From: JBEDKD01 sp041172365
Lineage (GTDB): Bacteria > Cyanobacteriota > Cyanobacteriia > Cyanobacteriales > Microcoleaceae
Assembly: GCA_041172365.1 (NCBI GenBank)
Contig: JBEDKD010000366.1
Span: 1-12,352 of the forward strand
Direction: 5' to 3'
Length of the DNA stretch: 12,352 nucleotides
Shown here: piece by piece, positions 1 through 5,617 of the stretch
How positions within the stretch are numbered: the stretch's first letter is position 1
Layout of the letters: the number at the start of each line of letters is the position of its first letter
Made by a program: the position numbers and the translations under genes
Notes under the pieces: generated by a model
The model's database searches: none
What the model was told of the DNA's origin: nothing
Seen by the model: the letters and a program-made list of their open reading frames with translations, nothing else

Positions 1-1154
1 CCCCAGGAGCACCACCAGCACCCGCGGCGAGTGCCCCTCCCGTACCCGGAGCCAAACCCGCGACCCCTCAAAGAGGTAAAGGTCCCACGGAGGGACACCC
101 TACCTTACGCGAAATAGTCATGCGAGCGAAAGAAGAGGGCATTTCTGATATTCACTTAGGAGTTAATGAAGTTCCCCGCTTCCGCAAACGAGGTGATATT
201 TCTGACGCGGGGTATCCCACGACGGACTTAGATACCTTCTTTAGCTGGATGCAGGAGTGTATGACGGATGAAGAAATTGAATTTTTCCAAAAAAACCTAG
301 ACTTTGACGGTGCCTTTGACTTTGGTTTTGTCCGTATTCGGATTAGTGCCTTTGACTCCTTATCTGGTCCTTCGGCAGTCATGCGACTGATTCCCGCGAC
401 GATTCTGACGATGGAGCAACTGAATTTACCCCCTGTTTTTATCAAAATTTGTCAAGCTCATAAGGGACTGATTTTGGTGACGGGGCCCACGGGTTCAGGG
501 AAGTCCACGACGATGGCCGCGATGATTGACTATATCAATAAGAATAGTGCTCACCACATTATTACGATTGAAGATCCGGTGGAATTTGTTCATCAAAGTC
601 GTAAGTCTTTGATTAAACACCGGGAAGTCGGCCGTCATACTCTTAAGTTTATCAACGCGCTTAAGGGTGCTCTGCGTCAAGATCCCGATATGATGTTGGT
701 GGGGGAAATTCGCGATCGCGAAACCGTAGAAATTGCACTGAAAGCGGCGCAAACAGGCCACTTAGTCGCGGGAACACTGCACACGAATAACGCGGTGAAA
801 ACTCTGAACCGGATTTTGGATATGTTTGGAGCCGCGGAACAACCCGCGATCCGGGTGTCGATCGCGGAATCTTTAGTCGCGATCATTGCCCAATTGTTAT
901 GTAAAACCACCGATGGCAAACGGGCAGCTTTCCATGACATTCTCATTAATACAGATGTTGTCAGGGAATACATTCTTAAGGGGCTCAATGAGGAAATTCA
1001 ACAAATCATGCTCAAAGATACTTTTGAAGGGATGATGACAATGAATAAATCCCTCTATGAACTCTATCAAGCCGGGAAAATTACAGAGGAAATCGCGAAG
1101 GACAATTCACCAAGTCCCAACGAGATGGCCCAAATGCTTCGAGGTCGTATCTAA
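1..1154 (+). CDS. pilT: PilT-like type IV pilus ATPase, 5' partial
   Basis: Hexameric secretion-family ATPase expected to power type IV pilus retraction and twitching motility at the inner-membrane pilus base. The reading frame is open to the left window edge (first full codon at 3). The in-window ATG at 120 is therefore not the true start: upstream codons encode a Pro/Ala/Gly-rich linker followed by PTLREIV, which belongs to the PilT N-terminal domain. Counting from that ATG, I see Walker A GPTGSGKST (122-130), Asp box ITIEDPVEFVH (148-158), Walker B DPDMMLVGEIRD (188-199) and His box TGHLVAGTLHTNN (212-224). The usual PilT AIRNLIRE motif near the C-terminus is replaced by VVREYILKG (about 280-288), and the tail is PNEMAQMLRGRI. 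The Pro-rich extension suggests a longer cyanobacterial PilT paralogue of the PilT2 type rather than the short form, which is inference. No pilB or pilC lies downstream. Confidence 0.93.
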   Translation, partial: PGAPPAPAASAPPVPGAKPATPQRGKGPTEGHPTLREIVMRAKEEGISDIHLGVNEVPRFRKRGDISDAGYPTTDLDTFFSWMQECMTDEEIEFFQKNLDFDGAFDFGFVRIRISAFDSLSGPSAVMRLIPATILTMEQLNLPPVFIKICQAHKGLILVTGPTGSGKSTTMAAMIDYINKNSAHHIITIEDPVEFVHQSRKSLIKHREVGRHTLKFINALKGALRQDPDMMLVGEIRDRETVEIALKAAQTGHLVAGTLHTNNAVKTLNRILDMFGAAEQPAIRVSIAESLVAIIAQLLCKTTDGKRAAFHDILINTDVVREYILKGLNEEIQQIMLKDTFEGMMTMNKSLYELYQAGKITEEIAKDNSPSPNEMAQMLRGRI

Positions 1155-1178
1155 AAATTATACAGAAAAAAACCTCTA

Positions 1179-1234
1179 AGGGCGGGTTTACCGAAAGATT
1201 TGATACCGATCAAACACCTGATTAAACCCGCCCT
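1179..1234. repeat. Palindromic element, perfect 12-bp inverted repeat behind pilT
   Basis: The arms AGGGCGGGTTTA (1179-1190) and TAAACCCGCCCT (1223-1234) are perfectly complementary around a 32-base loop. There is no T-run after the right arm on the + strand, so a simple intrinsic terminator is not obvious, although the hairpin could protect or end the pilT mRNA. A related element with near-identical arms lies at 2407-2460, which marks this as a dispersed palindromic repeat. The rest of 1155-1434 is AT-rich and holds a second weak hairpin (CCAACA at 1244, TGTTGG at 1276) but no gene. Confidence 0.7.
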
Positions 1235-1334
1235 CACTCACTCCCAACAAAAAAACAGGGTTTATGTTAGTTTTCTGTTGGCGAAAAGGTGGATTTTTAG
1301 TTAAGAAACCCGGTGCATAAGTTCTGACTTTTGA

Positions 1335-1352
1335 GAAGTTTCCGCTAACTTC
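1335..1352. promoter_or_regulatory. 18-bp inverted repeat upstream of the KaiB-domain gene
   Basis: GAAGTT and AACTTC are perfect complements separated by six bases (TCCGCT), ending 82 bases before the ATG at 1435. A similar repeat with the same arm core and spacing (CAAGTT-N6-AACTTG) is found at 8474-8491 between leuS and the cyclase gene. The dimension fits a dimeric regulator site, but an AT-rich region can produce such short palindromes by chance. Confidence 0.25.
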
Positions 1353-1434
1353 CCTAAATTAGTTAATAATAAAAAGGACGACAGAACTTGTTCATTTTTA
1401 ACTTTTTCATACAGGGATTAGGTATTTTTCCTTA

Positions 1435-2274
1435 ATGTCAGATCAATCTACATTTCCCAAATTTTTTAAAGGCATCGCCCTGTTTACACCCGGGGGAGAT
1501 TTAATTTATTGTATCGATCCCAGTAAACAAAGTCGATGGCATCTCCATCTCTGTGTAATTCTCCAAGAAATCTTAGGTTTATCAGAGCCTCCCCATTTTC
1601 TCATACCTTGCTACACCGCGACTATTGATCGATGGTTTGATCCTCAGACGCAACAGGTGAAGTTAGAGGCGGAAACTTATCCCCCAGTGGTACGATATCA
1701 ACATTTATTGAATGCGGTTTTTCAATGTGGGGATTTAGTTTGGCCGGTACGCGTCCATGATTTATGTAATCCTATGGTGTTGGGGAGTTATTATGAGCAG
1801 TTTCCTCAACTGTGGGAAAATCACGATTTAGTCGTACAGGTTCCCCAGCAAGACTCCCAAACAATTCCTGTGAAAAAGGGTAATTTATCCGCCTTGGGTT
1901 TGGGAAGTTCTTTTGATGACTCTCTGGCTTTAGAATCTCTTGGTACTCCCACCATTGGTTTACCTGTCTCGCGATCGTCTATAGTCCAACAACCTGATAC
2001 TCATGGTTATGTTTTGCGATTATTTGTATCAGGTAATAGTGCATTAACGGAGCGGACTTTACAAACCCTTCATCAATTATTAGAAAAGTCTTTAGGGCAT
2101 CCCTATACTTTAAAGGTGGTTGATGTGTTTAAACATCCCGAAGAAGCGGAGGCAGATCAAATTTCTGCCACTCCTACTCTGATTAAAGTTTGGCCAAAAC
2201 CTGTGCGGCGGATTGTCGGTGCATTGGATGATGTGGATAAAATTCTCAGACTTTTAGACGCGGTTGAATCTTAA
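1435..2274 (+). CDS. Long KaiB-domain protein (KaiB4-like)
   Basis: A 279-aa protein with a conserved-looking N-terminal domain (about 9-137; rich in aromatic residues, Cys26, Cys40, Cys59, Cys98, Cys111), a low-complexity linker (about 138-188), and a C-terminal KaiB thioredoxin-like domain (191-275). The C-terminal part keeps hallmark KaiB sequence: YVLRLFVSGN at the first strand, LKVVDVFKHPEEAEADQI, the cis-proline segment ATPTLIKV with PKPVRRIVG, then a terminal helix. KaiB binds KaiC in the circadian oscillator, and the SasA sensor domain is a KaiB homologue. Long KaiB proteins with an N-terminal extension have been described in some cyanobacteria as KaiB4, and assignment to that group is inference. 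It is not the core clock KaiB, which is about 100 aa. No kaiA or kaiC is nearby. The ATG lacks a clear Shine-Dalgarno sequence, and no alternative start lies close by. It lies 280 bases after pilT, probably as a separate transcript. Confidence 0.85.
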   Translation: MSDQSTFPKFFKGIALFTPGGDLIYCIDPSKQSRWHLHLCVILQEILGLSEPPHFLIPCYTATIDRWFDPQTQQVKLEAETYPPVVRYQHLLNAVFQCGDLVWPVRVHDLCNPMVLGSYYEQFPQLWENHDLVVQVPQQDSQTIPVKKGNLSALGLGSSFDDSLALESLGTPTIGLPVSRSSIVQQPDTHGYVLRLFVSGNSALTERTLQTLHQLLEKSLGHPYTLKVVDVFKHPEEAEADQISATPTLIKVWPKPVRRIVGALDDVDKILRLLDAVES

Positions 2275-2547
2275 TCAAAACAACCTCCTTTTTCATACCA
2301 TTTGGGGAAATTCATACAGATTTAATCGTCCTAAATATTATACCCCGTTAAAAAAGTAATGTCAAGGTAATATCGCGTCTTTAATGATATCATCTCATGT
2401 ATTGTCAGGGCGGGTTCACCAATATTCCTATGTTTTGAAGCGACTGGTGAACCCCTCCCTACCCTCGATGGTTTTCCATGAGAGCATCTGTTCAAAATGG
2501 TAGGCCCAAATAATTTTTTCTTTCTCTAATAACAGAGATTAAAATTA
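2275..2547. other. Convergent intergenic region between KaiB-like gene and comB
   Basis: The region lies between two convergent genes and contains no plausible coding frame. Its one distinct content is the palindromic element at 2407-2460, which could serve as a terminator for either gene. The remainder is AT-rich. Confidence 0.6.
2407..2460. repeat. Second copy of the GGGCGGGTT palindromic element
   Basis: The left arm AGGGCGGGTTCACCA (2407-2421) pairs with TGGTGAACCCCTCCCT (2445-2460) apart from one extra or mismatched base, around a 23-base loop. The arms share AGGGCGGGTT with the element at 1179-1234, but the loops differ, so the pair looks like two members of a dispersed family whose ends are under pairing constraint. 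It sits between convergent genes, where it may act as a bidirectional terminator. Confidence 0.65.
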
Positions 2548-3318
2548 TTAAGAATTCCATGATGACAAAGATTTAACCTGGACATTTGATTTGACTAAAA
2601 CACCCGGTTCTTTTTGCATAGGTATAGTATCCACAATATCTTTTTTGGCACAATATTTCAAATCTTCATTGCATTCTAAACCGAGAAGACGTTTGCCATG
2701 ACTCGCGTGATTCATCAATTCATATAACTGATCCTGCCATTGTAAATATAGCGCGATGCTGGCTACGGTTTCATCATTTCCGGCAAAATCATCGAGGGGA
2801 ATACCACTTTCTCGGAGTAAACTATTCGCGATCGCGCCTGCACAGGCAGTATCTTCTAAAGAATAACTCCCTTCCCACCCAGAGCCAATAATCCAAATCG
2901 TTTGGGGTTTTTGGGTGAGCAAATATTCCACAACAGCTTTACGATTAATAAAAGCACCGCCTAAGACAACAGGTGCATCCTTAACCCGCAAAAATGCGCG
3001 AGTACCGTTGGTGGTAGTAATAAAAAGACGTTTACCCAAGACCGTATCAGGGGTACAATCAAGGGGAGAATTACCCATATCACAACCTTCCATTTTCGCG
3101 CCCCCTCTTTCTCCAGCACGAATACGTTTATCTGCGGGCCATTTTTCACTCTCCGCCATGAGTTGATTAATATCACTAAAGACTTGTACCGCTTCCGCGC
3201 CATTATTGAGGGCTGTTACCATTGTCGAAGTAGCACGGAGAATATCAATCGCGATCGCGCAATCAGGGACACCGTTACTAGGTACAAGTTCAGGGGTATG
3301 ATAGACAAATAATTTCAC
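2548..3318 (-). CDS. comB: ComB-family 2-phosphosulfolactate phosphatase
   Basis: A 256-aa protein, about the normal length for the ComB family, whose characterised member hydrolyses 2-phosphosulfolactate to sulfolactate in the coenzyme M pathway of methanogens, using Mg2+. Family segments seen: AIDILRATST (23-32, Asp25 in the metal/phosphate site), RAGERGG (67-73), GNSPLD (82-87), TTTNGTRA (101-108), GSGWEG (145-150) and EDTACAGA (155-162). Cyanobacteria carry this family widely but are not known to make coenzyme M, so the physiological substrate here is uncertain. The start is GTG at 3318, with a weak GGAA about ten bases upstream. It is monocistronic or nearly so: 211 bases separate it from the upstream gene on the same strand. 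Confidence 0.9.
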   Translation of the reverse strand: MKLFVYHTPELVPSNGVPDCAIAIDILRATSTMVTALNNGAEAVQVFSDINQLMAESEKWPADKRIRAGERGGAKMEGCDMGNSPLDCTPDTVLGKRLFITTTNGTRAFLRVKDAPVVLGGAFINRKAVVEYLLTQKPQTIWIIGSGWEGSYSLEDTACAGAIANSLLRESGIPLDDFAGNDETVASIALYLQWQDQLYELMNHASHGKRLLGLECNEDLKYCAKKDIVDTIPMQKEPGVLVKSNVQVKSLSSWNS

Positions 3319-3529
3319 TGTGGGAGTTTCCTACCATTTAGACTGTCAATACACTATTGTACGATTAATTGTTACCAATTAATTAATGACTTTGGAGAGG
3401 GCATCTCCATGACACCCCATATTCTCAAGACTCGGAGAAGCCAGAGCGCGATCGTCGGGTTTCATTCCCGTCTCATCGTCTTAATTAGCCATGAAAATTT
3501 ATCCTATTTTTTCAACAGGAAAGGAAAAC
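3319..3529. other. Intergenic region upstream of comB
   Basis: This AT-rich spacer should hold the comB promoter on the minus strand. A TACAAT at about 3359-3364 (minus strand) is a possible -10, without a convincing -35. No RNA gene or coding frame is apparent. Confidence 0.3.
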
Positions 3530-4054
3530 TTACGAACCCCTAGGAATCGCCAAAATTTCCTGGGGTTGGATGGGAAGAAGCAATAGTTTTTTTTCGGCAA
3601 TACTTATGTAACTTTTTTCCACAGCTAAATCCATAAGTTGCTCCAGAAAATTAGAAAACTCAGATAAAACGATAGGTTTGTCGAGTTCAAAAGTCTTCTC
3701 TTCGCAAAAGGAGCCAAAAGAGCGGAAATGACAGATCAATTTTTCACCAAAAGGGATAAATTTTATCACACGACAAGCACTTTCAGTAAAACATATTTCT
3801 ATAGATTTACCCAGGGCTAAGTTTGCTATTTTTTGGGGAAGTTTATCTAAAATCAAGCAAATATCAGGTTCTAAAAACACCCGTACTTTTTCATCAAAAA
3901 TTGTGAAAAAAACTTGTTGATTGTATTCATAACAAAATCGGCGAAGATTCATTTCTAAATCAGATAGTTCTCCTAAAGGATCTTCTGGAGGTTCCGTGTA
4001 AACTTCAAAATTTATTTCAGCTAATTGAATCTGAAAATGTTCAATATTATTCAC
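3530..4054 (-). CDS. Hypothetical 174-aa protein, candidate immunity protein
   Basis: I do not recognise this family. It is an acidic, soluble-looking protein of 174 aa starting at GTG (4054), without signal peptide or membrane helices. It has several Cys residues (41, 66, 88 and 94 among them), alternating hydrophobic strands and an acidic N-terminal segment (TEPPEDPLGELSDLE). The frame overlaps the last 8 bases of the upstream frame (stop TAA at 4047-4049), an arrangement that favours translational coupling. A small acidic unknown protein immediately downstream of a frame resembling a polymorphic-toxin C-terminus is the usual position of an immunity protein. That role is inferred from context only. 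It could equally be a lineage-specific protein with an unrelated function. Confidence 0.7.
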   Translation of the reverse strand: MNNIEHFQIQLAEINFEVYTEPPEDPLGELSDLEMNLRRFCYEYNQQVFFTIFDEKVRVFLEPDICLILDKLPQKIANLALGKSIEICFTESACRVIKFIPFGEKLICHFRSFGSFCEEKTFELDKPIVLSEFSNFLEQLMDLAVEKSYISIAEKKLLLLPIQPQEILAIPRGS

Positions 4055-4580
4055 TACTTGGACTCCTATTTAATAGTCGTAGAGTATAGGTATCGACAAC
4101 AGGATAACCACAGTTGAGAGTGCCATCAGTATTTCTTTGAATCAAGGCACAAATAACATTTTCAGTGATAGTGCCATCTGGGTGATAAACTATCCCAATA
4201 GGACGATTAAACTTCAATATATACCGACCCGGATGTTGAGGGGTGAGTTTCTCAGCTTTTACCCAATCTTCTGCATTAAGCCACTGTCCCTGACTGTCAT
4301 TAGTACCCGCGGCTCTCCCCTGAAATCGAAGAGGGGGACGTTTAGGACCATGATAACTCCATATATGATCATAAGCTTTAGTTGATTTAGGATTATCCCA
4401 CTGAGGTTCAGATCCACTACCCGTCCAGAGAAAGTTACTCCCTACTTGAATATTATGATCTATTATATCTTGTTCGACAATTTCGACAAGTCCTAATGCT
4501 TCTTCTCTATTACCACTGTTACTAAAAATGATAATCCGCCGCCTCGTATTGTTATAAATATAAATAAATCCTTGCTCTTT
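4047..4580 (-). pseudogene. Start-less open frame, toxin-like C-terminal domain
   Basis: An open frame of 177 codons runs from just after an in-frame TAA (4581-4583) to TAA at 4047-4049. It contains no ATG or GTG, and the first TTG comes only after about 120 codons. The translation is clearly protein-like. Residues 61-160 contain YDHIWSYHGPKRPP (70-83), FQGRAAGTNDSQGQWLNAED (86-105), PGRYILKFNRPIGIVYHPDG (117-136) and DGTLNCGYPVVDTY (152-165). A His-containing segment followed by GRAxGT...QGQW and a C-terminal YPV is reminiscent of C-terminal nuclease domains of Rhs/CDI-type polymorphic toxins. I cannot assign a named family. All three frames upstream are full of stops, so the N-terminal delivery part is absent. 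It may be a broken gene, an orphan cassette, or start at an unusual ATT (4565 or 4559) behind AAGGA (4573-4569). The C-terminus overlaps the 174-aa gene. Confidence 0.55.
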
Positions 4581-4638
4581 TTACCTAAATTTTATTTTCG
4601 TTCTAAGTTAGATATTAACCTATAGTAATATCCTGGTA

Positions 4639-4647
4639 ATTATAGCA
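4639..4647 (-). promoter_or_regulatory. Extended -10 promoter for the toxin-like/immunity-like pair
   Basis: On the minus strand TGC-TATAAT (4647-4639) is a perfect extended -10 hexamer. The matching -35 position is weak (CATTAA), as is usual for extended -10 promoters. Transcription would begin near 4632 and run into the start-less frame and its overlapping partner. Confidence 0.4.
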
Positions 4648-4670
4648 CATTTTCCTCTAATTTAATGAGA

Positions 4671-5475
4671 AATAGAGGAAATAAAATGAACCACAAAGAC
4701 ACTAAGGCACTAAGGAGTAATTGGTGATTATTTAAGGTTTTCAAAAGACGGTTGCCCGGTAGTAGGGACAGGGCAGTGCCGTTTCCCTACTTTTTTCGTC
4801 CCTTTGTGTCTTTGTGGTTATATTTGACCAAAAATTTGTGGCAATAGTAGATTGCCCTCCTGGGTAGGGGAAAGAAAATGAAACACAAAGACACTAAGGC
4901 ACTAAGGAGTAATTTGTGATTATTTAGTGTTTTGAAAAGACGGTTGCCCGGTAGAAAACATCATCTCCTGCTGAAAGTTACCTTACTCTTTTTTCGTGCC
5001 TTTGTGTCTTTGTGTCTTTGTGGTTATATTTGACCAAAAATTTGTGGTAATAGCAGATTTCCCTCCTGAGTAGGGGAAATAAAATGAACCACAAAGACAC
5101 TAAGGCACTAAGGAGTAATTTGTGATTATCAAAGGTGCTTCCCCTTCATTGGTAGAAAACATCATCTAAATCGCGGTGAAAGAGCCCTTACTATTTTTTC
5201 GTCTCTTTGTGTCTTTGTGACTTTGTGGTTATATTTGACCAAAAATTTGTGGCAATAGCAGATAGATAGATGATTTTCCCTCCTGAGTAGGGGAAATAAA
5301 ATGAACCACAAAGACACTAAGGCACTAAGGAGTAATTTGTGATTATTTAGTATCTTCAAAAGATGGTTTCCCGGTAGAAAACATCATCTCAGGGTGAAAG
5401 CTCCCTTACTCTTTTTTCGTGCCTTTGTGTCTTTGTGGTTATACCATTTTGATAAAAAATTTGTGGCAATAGCAC
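4671..5475. repeat. Tandem array of four ~200-bp units with inverted ends
   Basis: Four units begin with AACCACAAAGACACTAAGG (unit 2 reads AAACAC) at 4689, 4881, 5087 and 5304, giving periods of 192, 206 and 217 bases. Each unit ends with CTTTGTGTCTTTGTGGTT or a variant (ends 4819, 5025, 5230, 5440), the near-complement of its beginning, so each could fold into one long hairpin of 131-145 bases. Spacers of about 60-75 bases are also conserved: ATATTTGACCAAAAATTTGT, then GTAGGGGAAATAAAATG. Interiors share GGTAGAAAACATCATCT (units 2-4). No coding frame is supported anywhere in 4581-5617. CACAAAGACAC motifs are frequent non-coding repeats in cyanobacteria. The structure resembles a MITE-like or REP-like element amplified in tandem. 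Confidence 0.85.
4762..4790. repeat. 29-base palindrome inside repeat unit 1
   Basis: GTAGGGACAG...TTTCCCTAC is an interrupted palindrome with 12 of 14 pairs possible. It occupies the place where units 2-4 have the AAAACATCATC segment, so it appears to have replaced or inserted into the interior of unit 1. A second copy with two base differences lies at 5528-5556. Confidence 0.7.
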
Positions 5476-5527
5476 CCAGAGAAGTCAGATCGCGATGTGT
5501 GAAACTACCCCCATAATACCATTTCTT

Positions 5528-5556
5528 GTAGGGACACGGCACTGCCGTTTCCCTAC
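5528..5556. repeat. 29-base palindrome near the leuS 3' end
   Basis: GTAGGGACACGGCACTGCCG followed by TTTCCCTAC can pair at 13 of 14 positions. It differs from the copy at 4762-4790 at two bases, one of which restores a pair. It lies 62 bases beyond the leuS stop and may form the 3' hairpin of the leuS transcript, though no T-run follows on the minus strand. Confidence 0.65.
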
Positions 5557-5617
5557 TCTGTCTAATGGCAAAATTATACCGCAAAAAGTAGGATTTTGGC
5601 GAAGGTATTGTCCCAGG

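Noticed and set aside
3345..3370. NtcA site upstream of comB
   Set aside because: The closest match is GTA-N8-TAT rather than GTA-N8-TAC, with no suitably spaced -10, so it is not convincing.
4137..4385. Plus-strand 82-codon frame
   Set aside because: It is antisense to the well-formed 177-codon minus-strand frame and has no gene-like composition.
4671..5475. CRISPR array
   Set aside because: Repeats recur at about 200 bases with long inverted ends and conserved interiors; there are no short direct repeats with unique 30-40-base spacers.
5162..5584. Two small minus-strand frames (5162-5359 and 5384-5584) as genes
   Set aside because: They are read through the repeat arms and palindromes; sequence follows the repeats and lacks ribosome sites.
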